This document shows, piece after piece, positions 44,499 to 53,673 of a DNA stretch of 62,605 bases. The stretch lies in the NCBI GenBank assembly GCA_004293485.1, contig RDYW01000042.1, positions 1 through 62,605 of the forward strand. Direction: 5' to 3'. How positions within the stretch are numbered: position 1 is the first letter of the stretch; the number at the start of each line of letters is the position of its first letter. Source of the DNA: Sphingobacteriales bacterium. Lineage in GTDB: Bacteria; Bacteroidota; Bacteroidia; Sphingobacteriales; Sphingobacteriaceae. The notes beneath the pieces are model-generated. The model did not search any database, was not told the origin of the DNA, and saw only the letters and a program-made list of their open reading frames with translations. A program made the translations under genes and the position numbers.

Positions 44499-46265
44499 AT
44501 GAAACAATTTTTCAAGTTTGTTTTTGCCTCCATGTTTGGCGTATTTTTGTCGCTTATTTTATTTGTTATTTTGTTTTCGGCTATAATTTTTGGTGCTTTA
44601 GAAAGCAACAACGAAAAAATAGAAATTAGTGAAAATACTATTTTACATCTTAACCTTAACTACCCTGTTGTTGAACGTACAGAAGATAACCCTTTAAACG
44701 ACCTTAACTTTGGCCCATTTAAATCACAAAAAACTATTGGTTTAAATGATATTTTAAAAAGTATTAGCAATGCCGCTACCGATGAAAATATAGCTGGTAT
44801 ATACCTAGATGCTACTTATTTAATGGCAGGTATGGCCACTACCGAAGAAATAAGAAATGCCTTAATTAAGTTTAAAAAATCAGGAAAGTTTATAGTTGCG
44901 TACAGCGAAGTATATAGCCAAAAAGCCTATTACTTAGTTTCGGTAGCCGATAAAATATACCTTAACCCACAAGGTGCTTTAGAAATTAAAGGCTTAAGCA
45001 GCAACAATATGTTTTTTAAGGGTGCTTTAGATAAGCTCGAAATTGAGGCTCAAGTAATTAAAGTAGGTACTTTTAAAAGTGCGGTTGAGCCTTTTATTTT
45101 AGATAAAATGAGCGATGCAAATAAGCTACAAACAACATCGCTATTAAATGCAATCTACTCAAATTTTATAACCCAAATTGCCCTAAGCCGTAAACTTAAT
45201 GCCGATTCGGTTAAAAGCATTGCCTATAACTTAAAGGTTCGTAGCCCTCAAGATGCTTTAAAATTTAAATTGGTAGATGGCCTAAGGTATAAAGACGAAG
45301 TATTAGACGAACTAAAAGACAAATGTGATATAGATAAAGATAAAAATTTAACAACTGTAAGTGTGCAAGATTATGCCGGTACAGTAACTTCTGAAAACGA
45401 AGAAGTAAGCGATAAAATAGCGGTTATATATGCCAATGGCGAAATTAATGGGGGCGAGGGAGACGAAAGTACCATAGGTTCTGAAGCTATTTCGCGGTCG
45501 TTACGCAAAGCCCGACTCGACAAAAAAGTTAAAGCGGTAGTATTACGGATAAACAGCCCTGGCGGTAGCGCCTTGGCATCGGATGTAATATGGCGTGAAG
45601 TATTGCTTACCAAAAAAGCCAAACCTATAATGGTTTCGATGGGCGATTATGCTGCTTCGGGCGGTTATTACATAGCCTGCGCCGCCGATAGTATTATTGC
45701 CGAACCCAATACCATTACAGGCTCTATCGGTGTATTTGCCATTATACCAAATATGAAAGGTTTTTTTAACAATAAACTTGGGCTTACGTTTGATGGGGTA
45801 AAAGTAGGCGATTACTCGGATTTAGGCGATATATCTCGCCCGCTTAGCTTGGCCGAAAAAATGATTTTACAAACTGAAGTAAACCGCATTTACAGCGATT
45901 TTACCTTGCGTGTAGCACAAGGGCGTAAAATTTCGCAAGCCAATGTAGATAGCATTGGCCAAGGCCGGGTATGGACGGGTTCGCAAGCCCTAAAATTAAA
46001 ACTGGTGGATAAACTAGGCCACCTAGATGATGCCATAGCTTCGGCAGCTAAAAAAGCAAAACTAAAAGAATACCGCCTAGTAGCTTACCCCGAACAAAAA
46101 ACAGGCATTTTTAGTTTCTTAGATAAATCAAGCGATAAAATTAAACAATCAATCATAAAAACCGAACTTGGCGATAATTACATTTACTACAATAAATTAA
46201 AACAAGCCACCACCCAACATGGTATTTTTACAAAGCTGCCTATTGAGTTTGGTATCGATTTTTAA
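44499..46265 (+). CDS. sppA: Signal peptide peptidase SppA, 67K type
   Basis: 588 residues: an N-terminal membrane anchor (about 7-30) and two ClpP-like domains. The dyad is split between the halves, as in E. coli SppA: Lys193 in VGTFKSAVEPF and Ser387 in GDYAASGGYYIA. It degrades cleaved signal peptides in the membrane as a tetramer. Single gene closed by a strong terminator. Confidence 0.95.
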   Translation: MKQFFKFVFASMFGVFLSLILFVILFSAIIFGALESNNEKIEISENTILHLNLNYPVVERTEDNPLNDLNFGPFKSQKTIGLNDILKSISNAATDENIAGIYLDATYLMAGMATTEEIRNALIKFKKSGKFIVAYSEVYSQKAYYLVSVADKIYLNPQGALEIKGLSSNNMFFKGALDKLEIEAQVIKVGTFKSAVEPFILDKMSDANKLQTTSLLNAIYSNFITQIALSRKLNADSVKSIAYNLKVRSPQDALKFKLVDGLRYKDEVLDELKDKCDIDKDKNLTTVSVQDYAGTVTSENEEVSDKIAVIYANGEINGGEGDESTIGSEAISRSLRKARLDKKVKAVVLRINSPGGSALASDVIWREVLLTKKAKPIMVSMGDYAASGGYYIACAADSIIAEPNTITGSIGVFAIIPNMKGFFNNKLGLTFDGVKVGDYSDLGDISRPLSLAEKMILQTEVNRIYSDFTLRVAQGRKISQANVDSIGQGRVWTGSQALKLKLVDKLGHLDDAIASAAKKAKLKEYRLVAYPEQKTGIFSFLDKSSDKIKQSIIKTELGDNYIYYNKLKQATTQHGIFTKLPIEFGIDF

Positions 46266-46289
46266 AATACTCGATTTTATTTTATAAAC

Positions 46290-46325
46290 AAAAGAGCCTT
46301 AAATTTATGCGTTTAAGGCTCTTTT
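46290..46325. terminator. Terminator between sppA and acs
   Basis: AAAAGAGCCTTAAA (46290-46303) / TTTAAGGCTCTTTT (46312-46325) is a perfect 14-bp stem with T run, placed between convergent genes, so it can work both ways. Confidence 0.88.
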
Positions 46326-46390
46326 TGTGTAGAAGCTCACTTCGGACTTCCTACTAACTACTTCCCACTAACTACTAATTACTCCCCCTT

Positions 46391-48298
46391 CTACACCCGT
46401 TCATTCTTTATCTTCTCCACCACACTTGGGTCTAGCAATGTAGATATATCGCCTAAATTCTCGGTTTCGCCTTCGGCAATTTTACGCAATATGCGGCGCA
46501 TAATTTTGCCCGACCGTGTTTTGGGTAAGCCTGTAACAAACTGTATTTTATCGGGTTTAGCAATGGCCCCAATAATGCGGCTAACGGTCATCGTAATATC
46601 TTGGCTTGTAAGGTTGGCATCTTCAACTTGTTTATTTAAAATTATGTAGGCATAAATCCCTTGTCCTTTTATAGCGTGTGGGTAACCTACTACGGCCGAT
46701 TCTACCACATCGGTAAACATATTTATGGCGTTTTCGACCTCGGCTGTGCCTATGCGGTGACCCGATACGTTTATCACATCGTCCACCCTGCCCGTAATGC
46801 GGTAATTGCCGACCTCGTCTCGCATACAGCCATCGCCAGTAAAATACATATTGCGGTAAGCAGAAAAGTAATTAGTTCGGCAACGATCGTGGTCGCCGTA
46901 GGTGGTACGCAACATTCCCGGCCACGGAAACTTAATACATAAATTTCCAGATACGCCGTTTCCTAAAATTTCTTCGCCTTTTTCGTCCACCAAAATGGGT
47001 TGTATCCCCGGTAAGGGTAAAGTGGCATAGCAAGGTTTGGTAGGCGTAATCCCCGCCAAGGGCGAAATTAAAATGCCACCAGTTTCGGTTTGCCACCACG
47101 TATCTACAATGGGGCAATTGCGCTTGCCAATGTTTTCGTTATACCAGTTCCAAGCTTCCTCGTTTATAGGTTCGCCTACCGAGCCTAGTACTTTTAATGA
47201 TGATAAATCTTTGTCTTTTACATAATCTAAGCCCGATTGCATTAACGACCGTATAGCCGTAGGTGCCGTATAAAGCACATTAACTTTGTATTTATCAACA
47301 ATATCCCAAAAACGGCCAGCATCGGGATAGGTAGGTACGCCTTCAAACATTAGCGTAGTGGCACCCATGGCCAGCGGCCCGTAAACTATGTAGCTGTGGC
47401 CGGTTATCCAGCCAATATCGGCGGTACAAAAGTAAACATCGCCCGCCTGGTACTGGAAAACGTTTTGAAAGCTATAAGCCGCATACACCATATAACCGCC
47501 GCAAGTATGCACCACGCCTTTGGGCTTGCCGGTACTGCCCGATGTGTATAGGATAAAAAGTTCGTCCTCGGCATCCATTTCTTCGGCTTGGTGGCTGTGC
47601 ATACCTAGGGTTTCGGCTTTTTTAATCTCGTCTTCCCACCATACATCGCGACCCTTAATCATTGATATGGGCGAATGTGTTCGGGTTAATACAATCACTT
47701 TTTTTACGGTTGGGCATTGCACCAAAGCATCGTCAATCACGTTTTTAAGCGGTATATCTTTAGCCCCTCTAAAGCCACCATCGGCCGTAATTACCAAGTT
47801 ACATGTGGCATCGTTAATTCTATCGGCTATAGATTGTGCCGAAAACCCCCCAAAAACCACCGAATGTATAGCCCCAATGCGGGCACAAGCCAATACTGCA
47901 ATGGCCAGCTCGGGCACCATAGGCATATAAATACAAATGCGGTCGCCTTTTTTTGCGCCATTATTTTTTAATGCATTGGCAAATAAACATACCTGCTGGT
48001 GTAACTGCGTGTAGGTTAATACCCGGTGATGCTCATCGGGGTCGTTAGGTTCCCAAACAATAGCGGGCTGGTTTCCTTTATCTTGCAGGTGTCTATCTAA
48101 GCAATTTTCGGTAATATTAAGCTTTGCCCCTTCGTACCATTTAATACTAGGAGTAGTAAAATCCCAACTTAAAACGTTATCCCATTTTTTACGCCAGAAA
48201 AAATTGTCTGCCACTTCGGCCCAAAATTCTTCGGGCTGCTCCACACTTTTTTTATACGCTTGGTTATAGTCGTCTAAGGTTTTAATTTGTAAATTCAT
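46391..48298 (-). CDS. acs: Acetyl-CoA synthetase
   Basis: 635 residues; activates acetate to acetyl-CoA through acetyl-AMP. Motifs: YTSGSTGKPKGVVHT (P-loop-like), WWQTETGG (about A5 motif), TGDGCMRDEVGNYRITGRVDDV and the C-terminal PKTRSGKIMRRILRK with the catalytic Lys that is acetylated for control in many bacteria. It may supply acetyl-CoA together with lactate use (lutABC) when carbon overflow products are reused. Single gene. Confidence 0.96.
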   Translation of the reverse strand: MNLQIKTLDDYNQAYKKSVEQPEEFWAEVADNFFWRKKWDNVLSWDFTTPSIKWYEGAKLNITENCLDRHLQDKGNQPAIVWEPNDPDEHHRVLTYTQLHQQVCLFANALKNNGAKKGDRICIYMPMVPELAIAVLACARIGAIHSVVFGGFSAQSIADRINDATCNLVITADGGFRGAKDIPLKNVIDDALVQCPTVKKVIVLTRTHSPISMIKGRDVWWEDEIKKAETLGMHSHQAEEMDAEDELFILYTSGSTGKPKGVVHTCGGYMVYAAYSFQNVFQYQAGDVYFCTADIGWITGHSYIVYGPLAMGATTLMFEGVPTYPDAGRFWDIVDKYKVNVLYTAPTAIRSLMQSGLDYVKDKDLSSLKVLGSVGEPINEEAWNWYNENIGKRNCPIVDTWWQTETGGILISPLAGITPTKPCYATLPLPGIQPILVDEKGEEILGNGVSGNLCIKFPWPGMLRTTYGDHDRCRTNYFSAYRNMYFTGDGCMRDEVGNYRITGRVDDVINVSGHRIGTAEVENAINMFTDVVESAVVGYPHAIKGQGIYAYIILNKQVEDANLTSQDITMTVSRIIGAIAKPDKIQFVTGLPKTRSGKIMRRILRKIAEGETENLGDISTLLDPSVVEKIKNERV

Positions 48299-48577
48299 TG
48301 TATGTTTTTGGTTTTTTTGGTGGGCACAATTTAGCCGTTTTTTTTCGTAAATGGGAATTTTTAATTTTTGCTTAGCTAAGCAGGCTTATGCGAATAAAAG
48401 AGTGTTGGGGTAATTTTTTTTTGAAAAACTAAACCTGTGTTTCATACACACACCAGCAAACGCTAAAAGTTTTGGGAATTAAAAAAGCTTGATAAAATAT
48501 ATGTTAACTGTTTGTTTATAAATATTTTGATTGCATTTTTGTATGTAATGTTTTATTTGTTGCCATTAGGTATAGCG

Positions 48578-49000
48578 CTAAAATGCCAAATTATCTTTAT
48601 CTACAATAGGGGAAATTTTGGTTGCTGGTTCTTTTTTTTCAAAAGCTTGAGCAGTGTTTTCTTCAAAATCGTTTCTTCTTCCTAGCATGGTAAAATTTTC
48701 GGCTACTACTTCGGTGGCATATTTTTTATGTCCTTCTTTATCTTCGTACGAGCGTGTGCGCAATTTGCCTTCAATATACACCAGCTTGCCTTTTACCAAA
48801 TGTTTAGCTGCGGTTTCAGCCAAGTTACGCCACATTACAATATTATGCCACTCGGTTTGTTCAACCCTTTTGCCTTCTTTATTGTATGATTCGGAGGTAG
48901 CCAATGGGAAACTAGCTACACATATATTACCCTCCAAATATCTTAACTCGGGGTTTTTGCCCAAATGCCCCACCAATATTACTTTATTTATGCCCGACAT
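48578..49000 (-). CDS. ssb: Single-stranded DNA-binding protein
   Basis: 140 residues. OB fold: INKVILVGHLGKNPELRYLE, then VASFPLATSESY and EQTEWHNIVMWRNLAETAAK. The acidic tail tip is atypical: it ends VDKDNLAF, not DDDIPF, though the last hydrophobic pair is kept. It binds ssDNA in replication and repair. It is 18 nt downstream of mutY, in one repair operon. Confidence 0.95.
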   Translation of the reverse strand: MSGINKVILVGHLGKNPELRYLEGNICVASFPLATSESYNKEGKRVEQTEWHNIVMWRNLAETAAKHLVKGKLVYIEGKLRTRSYEDKEGHKKYATEVVAENFTMLGRRNDFEENTAQAFEKKEPATKISPIVDKDNLAF

Positions 49001-49018
49001 ATTTTTTATAATTTTTAT

Positions 49019-50068
49019 TCAAGTTAGGTATTTTTTTAAAAAAGCAAAAATTAATTTTGGTTGTGCATAATTTTCAAGTTCATTAACCGAAACATGTAAC
49101 CACTCAGGCGGTTGTTTGTTTAAACAAATAGCCCCGCAAACTTCAATAAATTGAGCATAAATAGTTTGGTGAGTAAGCAAATGTTTTATGGGTTTGTGTA
49201 TTTTATTTACAATCGCATTGTTACCAAACCATAATTTAAAATCGTGGTGGGCAACAATAGCCTCAATAGCAAGCAAACCTTTACTTTCAATAGACGGAAA
49301 ATCATATAAACCCGCCCAAATATCATCATTTTTGCGCCGTTTAATAATTAGTTTATTGCCATTACGTACAACAAAAAAATACATAAACCTTTTTTTTGAA
49401 GCTGTTTTTTTAAGCTTAACGGGCAATAGTTCAACTTTATTATTTGCCAATGCCCAACAATTAGGCCTTAGCATACAATGGCTACACTTAGGTTTTTTGG
49501 GTGTACATACCAAAGCACCAAACTCCATAATGGCTTGGTTGTACAGCGATGGAACGTGGCTTTCCATCATACTATTGGCCAAAATTTGAAAAACTTTTAT
49601 CCCACTATTACTATTAGTTGGGTTATCAATGCCCATATATCGGGCAATTACCCGGTAAACATTACCGTCTACTACTGCTCGTTTTTCATCCACCGAAAAC
49701 GACGATATGGCCGATGCTGTATATGGCCCTATTCCTTTTAGTTTTATTAAATCATCGTAAGCGGTCGGAAAAATACCTCCACAATTATTTTTTATTACTT
49801 TAGCTGTTTTTAACATATTACGGGCTCTTGAGTAATATCCAAGTCCTTGCCATAATTTTAAAACTTCATCTTCGGTGGCATTGGCAAAACTTGTAATATT
49901 TGTAAATGCGTTTACAAATTTAAAGTAGTAAGGCACACCTTGTGCTACACGTGTTTGTTGTAAAATAATTTCAGATAGCCATATTAGGTAAGGATCGCGA
50001 GTATTTCGCCACGGAAGATCCCTTTTATTTAACTTATACCAATCTATTAGTGTGCAACCAAAATTCAT
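49019..50068 (-). CDS. mutY: A/G-specific adenine glycosylase
   Basis: 349 residues; removes A opposite 8-oxoG. Helix-hairpin-helix GIGPYTASAISSFSVDEKRA with the catalytic Asp in VVDGNVYRV, the catalytic Glu in SEIILQQTRV, and the [4Fe-4S] loop CTPKKPKCSHCMLRPNC; a C-terminal NUDIX-like 8-oxoG recognition domain follows (FFVVRNGNKLIIKRR...). First gene of mutY-ssb, divergent from the HU gene. Confidence 0.96.
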   Translation of the reverse strand: MNFGCTLIDWYKLNKRDLPWRNTRDPYLIWLSEIILQQTRVAQGVPYYFKFVNAFTNITSFANATEDEVLKLWQGLGYYSRARNMLKTAKVIKNNCGGIFPTAYDDLIKLKGIGPYTASAISSFSVDEKRAVVDGNVYRVIARYMGIDNPTNSNSGIKVFQILANSMMESHVPSLYNQAIMEFGALVCTPKKPKCSHCMLRPNCWALANNKVELLPVKLKKTASKKRFMYFFVVRNGNKLIIKRRKNDDIWAGLYDFPSIESKGLLAIEAIVAHHDFKLWFGNNAIVNKIHKPIKHLLTHQTIYAQFIEVCGAICLNKQPPEWLHVSVNELENYAQPKLIFAFLKKYLT

Positions 50069-50179
50069 ATTATGTGTAAATTAAGCTAAATTATATACGT
50101 TTATAAGACTAGCAATTGTTTTTTAAGCAATTAGAAAAAAAATAAATTAATTTTATTTTTCAAATTCAACTAAAAAATA

Positions 50180-50187
50180 TACTTTTG
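50180..50187 (+). promoter_or_regulatory. Probable -7 box TACTTTTG of the HU gene
   Basis: It matches TAnnTTTG, 48 nt before the HU start, in the divergent gap with mutY. Confidence 0.5.
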
Positions 50188-50235
50188 CAACCCCAAATCT
50201 ATTGGATTAATTATAAAAAATATAACATTAAAAAA

Positions 50236-50520
50236 ATGACAAAGGCAGAAATTATTGCAGAAATTGCAACCAAAACCGGAATTGAAAAAGTAGATGTAAC
50301 AGAAACTGTTGAAGCTTTTTTTAGCGTAGTAAAAAAAGCCATGGTAGGTGGCGAAAATGTTTACGTTAGAGGATTTGGTAGTTTCGTGGTTAAAAAAAGA
50401 GCCGAAAAAACGGCTAGAAACATATCTAAAAATACAGCAATTATTATCCCAGCACACTTTGTACCTAGTTTTAAACCTGCAAAAATATTTGTAGAGAAAG
50501 TAAAAACTGGCAATAAATAA
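50236..50520 (+). CDS. HU family DNA-binding protein
   Basis: The start at 50236 (MTKAEIIAEIATKTGIEK) is the normal HU N-terminus; 17 upstream codons in frame lie in the leader. 94 residues; GENVYVRGFGSFVVKKRAEKTARN is the HU/IHF signature with the DNA-binding arm IIIPAHFVPSFKPAK (Pro at the arm tip). It bends and packages DNA. First of the HU-TPR-small basic protein-RNase G series. Confidence 0.95.
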   Translation: MTKAEIIAEIATKTGIEKVDVTETVEAFFSVVKKAMVGGENVYVRGFGSFVVKKRAEKTARNISKNTAIIIPAHFVPSFKPAKIFVEKVKTGNK

Positions 50521-50545
50521 TTTTTTCTTTTTAAGATTACTTTTT

Positions 50546-51391
50546 GTGATAAAAACTAAACAACTTATAGCTGTACTGGTCGTAGTGGCAGTAGTAGGCT
50601 TGTTGTATAGTTTTGATATCAAAGGTTTGGTAAAGCCAAAAGGTGACAGAGCTGTAAATTCAAATCCGGTTTCTGCTTCCTCAGTAACATTCAATACTCA
50701 AATTGCTTCGGCTAGTGCCAAAGCGTCGCTTAATGCCAACTTAGCAAGCCAAATTACAAGTATCGAAGATGAAATTAAAAACGCTTCGGGCCAGAAAAAA
50801 TTTAAATTACAACAACAATTGTTGCAAAAATGGGACGATGTAAACCAGCCTGCCCCAGCTGCTTTTATTGCCGAAGAAATTGCGCTTAGCCAAAACTCGT
50901 TTAAAAATTGGTTATTGGCTGGAGATAAATTTACACAAGCATTTACAAATTATAGTGACACAAGTGCCATACCAGCCTTAGTATCGAAAGCCATATTTGC
51001 ATACAATAAGGCACTAGCCATTGATGGTGATAACTTTGATGCAAAAACAGGTTTAGGGGTAGCTTACGTTACCGAAGGCATACATCCTATGCAAGGCATA
51101 CAGCTGTTGCTAGGAGTAGTAAAACAGCAGCCTAGTAACCTAAAAGCGAATATGAATTTAGGCTTGTTTTCAATGAAATCGGGGCAGTTTGAAAAAGCAG
51201 TAACACGTTTTAAAACTGTATTGGCTGTTCAACCATCGCCCGAGGCTTATTTTTACTTAGCTACCAGTTACGAAAATTTGGGCGCTAAAAATGAAGCATT
51301 ATTGGCTTACACCAAAAGTAAAGAACTTGCGGCCGACCCTGGTTTAACTAAATATGTTGACCAAAAAATTAGAGAATTAAACAATAAATAA
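50546..51391 (+). CDS. Tetratricopeptide-repeat protein, membrane anchored, GTG start
   Basis: 281 residues starting with GTG. An N-terminal membrane anchor (about 5-21, LIAVLVVVAVVGLLYSF) leaves the rest in the periplasm or cytoplasm. TPR-like helices occupy about 130-275 (AIFAYNKALAIDGDNFDAKT, FEKAVTRFKTVLAVQPSPEA, KNEALLAYTKSKELA). Adjacent to HU (25-nt gap) and before RNase G, an arrangement common in Bacteroidota. It probably scaffolds protein contacts; precise role unknown. Confidence 0.85.
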   Translation: MIKTKQLIAVLVVVAVVGLLYSFDIKGLVKPKGDRAVNSNPVSASSVTFNTQIASASAKASLNANLASQITSIEDEIKNASGQKKFKLQQQLLQKWDDVNQPAPAAFIAEEIALSQNSFKNWLLAGDKFTQAFTNYSDTSAIPALVSKAIFAYNKALAIDGDNFDAKTGLGVAYVTEGIHPMQGIQLLLGVVKQQPSNLKANMNLGLFSMKSGQFEKAVTRFKTVLAVQPSPEAYFYLATSYENLGAKNEALLAYTKSKELAADPGLTKYVDQKIRELNNK

Positions 51392-51413
51392 AAACATTTT
51401 AAAATTATATATT

Positions 51414-51503
51414 ATGCCAAGCGGTAAAAAAAGAAAAAGACATAAAATGGCTACCCACAAACGTAAAAAACGTTTAAGAAAAAATAGACACAAGAAAAAA
51501 TAA
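51414..51503 (+). CDS. 29-residue basic protein, AURKAIP1/COX24-type (bS22/mS38-like)
   Basis: The small frame MPSGKKRKRHKMATHKRKKR is followed by LRKNRHKKK. Nearly two thirds of residues are Lys, Arg or His. The KRKRHKMATHKRKKR pattern fits the AURKAIP1/COX24 domain of the small ribosomal proteins mS38 and bS22, so it probably binds rRNA in the 30S subunit. It lies between the TPR gene (22 nt) and RNase G (121 nt) in the same direction. Too short for most gene callers. Confidence 0.75.
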   Translation: MPSGKKRKRHKMATHKRKKRLRKNRHKKK

Positions 51504-51624
51504 AACTTTTCTTAACACACAAGCTTTTACAATTTAAAACTTATGTGTACAAAATGTGATTTATTATAATCTTATGTTGGTTTGAAAGGTTTAAGAAATT
51601 AAACTTATCATAAATAATTAGCTG

Positions 51625-53175
51625 TTGGTAAAGGAATTAATTATTAATTCGACCCCAAACGGGGTAACTATTGCATTATTGCAAGACAAGCAACTTGTAG
51701 AACTTAACAAAGAACAAATTAACAACAGTTATGCTGTTGGTGATATTTATATGGGGCGTATTAAAAAAATTATGCCCGGTTTAAATGCTACTTTTGTTGA
51801 TGTTGGTTACGAGAAGGACGCCTTTTTGCATTATCTGGATTTAGGCCCTCAAGTGCAATCGTTGCTTAAATTAACCAAAATTGCTCGTAGTAGTAATTTT
51901 GACGATACGCTTTTAAATAATTTTAAGCGAGAAAGTGATATTGAAAAATCGGGTAAAATATCTAGCGTTTTAACCAAAAATCAATTACTACCTGTACAAA
52001 TAGCCAAAGAACCTATTTCAACTAAGGGGCCTCGGTTAAGTTCCGATTTATCTTTTGCGGGTAGGTTTGTGGTGTTGGTTCCTTTTTCGGATGTAATATC
52101 TATATCAAAAAAAATACGTAGCAACACCGAGCGTGTGCGCTTACGCAAAATAATTGAAGGTATAAAACCCAAAAACTTTGGCGTAATTATTCGAACCGTA
52201 TCCGAGCATAAAGGCGTTGCCGAAATACAAAAAGATATTTTAGATTTAATATCAAAGTGGGAAGCCTTTATGGCTAAAATGCCCGTTACCGAGCCCTCGA
52301 AACGTATTTTTGGCGAAATGGGAAGAGCTTCAACCATTTTACGCGATATTTTAAACGATGATTTTACAAATATTTATGTAAACGAAGTCGCTATTTTCGA
52401 CGAAATAAAATCGTATGTACACGAGATTTCGCCCGATTTAGAAAAAATAGTAAAAATTTATAAAGGCAAAGAACCTATTTTCGAGCATTTTGGTATTGAT
52501 AAACAAATAAAAGCCGCCTTTGGCCGTACAGTAAACCTTGCCGGCGGAGCTTATTTAGTAGTTGAACATACCGAAGCTTTACACGTAATTGATGTGAATA
52601 GCGGTAACCGTACTGCCATCCCCGAAAACCAAGAGCAAAACGCCCTGCAAGTAAATAAAGAAGCGGCCAAAGAAATTGCCCGCCAATTACGCCTGCGAGA
52701 TATGGGAGGTATTGTAGTAATTGATTTTATTGATTTGCATAAAGCCCCCAACCGTAAAGAATTGTTTGATTTACTACGCAGCGAAATGTTGTTAGATAGG
52801 GCCAAACACACCATTTTGCCTCCAAGCAAATTTGGCTTAGTACAAATTACTAGGCAAAGGGTAAGGCCCGAAATGAATATCATTACCAACGAAAAATGCC
52901 CATCTTGCAATGGTACAGGCGAAATTACTGCCAGCATTATTTTGTTAGATGATATTGAAACCAATATGAACTACATTTTGCAAGAGCAAGCCGAAAAAGG
53001 AATTACCCTTAACGTACACCCTTATATAGAAGCGTACATTAAAAAAGGCTTGTTTTCTATCCAAGTAAAATGGTTTATCAAATATAAACAATGGATTAAA
53101 GTACACGCTGTGGCTTCGTATTCGCTAACCGAATACCATTTTTTAAACGCAAAGCATGAGGAAATTAAGTTATAA
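51625..53175 (+). CDS. rng: Ribonuclease E/G family protein, TTG start
   Basis: 516 residues, beginning with TTG (MVKELIINSTPNGVTIALLQ, the family N-terminus). An S1-like domain (GDIYMGRIKKIMPGLNATFV) with an inserted segment is followed by the catalytic part: IDVNSGNR and VIDFIDLHKAPNRKEL hold the metal-binding Asp residues, and CPSCNGTGE is the Zn-link. It is closer to RNase G in length, without the long E-type tail. It processes rRNA and mRNA. A small basic protein gene precedes it. Confidence 0.95.
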   Translation: MVKELIINSTPNGVTIALLQDKQLVELNKEQINNSYAVGDIYMGRIKKIMPGLNATFVDVGYEKDAFLHYLDLGPQVQSLLKLTKIARSSNFDDTLLNNFKRESDIEKSGKISSVLTKNQLLPVQIAKEPISTKGPRLSSDLSFAGRFVVLVPFSDVISISKKIRSNTERVRLRKIIEGIKPKNFGVIIRTVSEHKGVAEIQKDILDLISKWEAFMAKMPVTEPSKRIFGEMGRASTILRDILNDDFTNIYVNEVAIFDEIKSYVHEISPDLEKIVKIYKGKEPIFEHFGIDKQIKAAFGRTVNLAGGAYLVVEHTEALHVIDVNSGNRTAIPENQEQNALQVNKEAAKEIARQLRLRDMGGIVVIDFIDLHKAPNRKELFDLLRSEMLLDRAKHTILPPSKFGLVQITRQRVRPEMNIITNEKCPSCNGTGEITASIILLDDIETNMNYILQEQAEKGITLNVHPYIEAYIKKGLFSIQVKWFIKYKQWIKVHAVASYSLTEYHFLNAKHEEIKL

Positions 53176-53214
53176 ATTCAAAGATTTTATAACACTAAAA
53201 AAATAACTTATTTA

Positions 53215-53246
53215 AAGCCACCGGTTTAAACCGATGGCTTTTTTTT
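53215..53246 (+). terminator. Intrinsic terminator after rng
   Basis: AGCCA-C-CGGTTT / AAACCG-A-TGGCT, an 11-bp stem with one mismatch, followed by eight T. It ends the HU-TPR-rng series. Confidence 0.85.
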
Positions 53247-53303
53247 GTACAGAATTAAATTTTGTGTAAACAATTACCCTAAAGATTTTTTTAAATTTGA
53301 CAG

Positions 53304-53651
53304 ATGAAACCCTCAGAAATAAACCTTAAATTTTCGGAACTTCAAATAAAGCTAGCCACCGAGTTTGATAACGAACGCCCCGATTTAAAAGTAATACTTT
53401 TTTTAATTGGGGTGCAAGAACTAGGTAAAGGCCCTCAAAAATTTAGCAAACGCCAAAAAGAAGAACTAATGCACATTGCCAATTGTAGGCTATTTGCCCA
53501 AATGGGTTTTTACGAACTAGAAGGCACCGACCAAGATGGCTGGCCCCACTGGCGCAAGGTAAAAGCCATTCCTCACTATCCATTACTCGAACAAGAATTG
53601 ATACTTAAATCATTAATGGTAAACTATTTTGAAGAATTAGGGTATTGGTAA
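53304..53651 (+). CDS. Conserved hypothetical protein
   Basis: 115 residues, no signal peptide, mixed helical. FSKRQKEELMHIANCRLFAQ and DGWPHWRKVKAIPHYPLLEQ are its most distinctive parts. It resembles small conserved Bacteroidota proteins of unknown function that I cannot name. It is followed after 22 nt by the exonuclease gene, so an operon is likely. Confidence 0.65.
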   Translation: MKPSEINLKFSELQIKLATEFDNERPDLKVILFLIGVQELGKGPQKFSKRQKEELMHIANCRLFAQMGFYELEGTDQDGWPHWRKVKAIPHYPLLEQELILKSLMVNYFEELGYW

Positions 53652-53673
53652 AAAGTTGCTTTTTATAACAAAC

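Noticed and set aside
50170-50694. 174-codon minus-strand frame across the HU gene
   Set aside because: Low-complexity Phe/Tyr/Asn-rich translation of the antisense strand of HU; not a gene.
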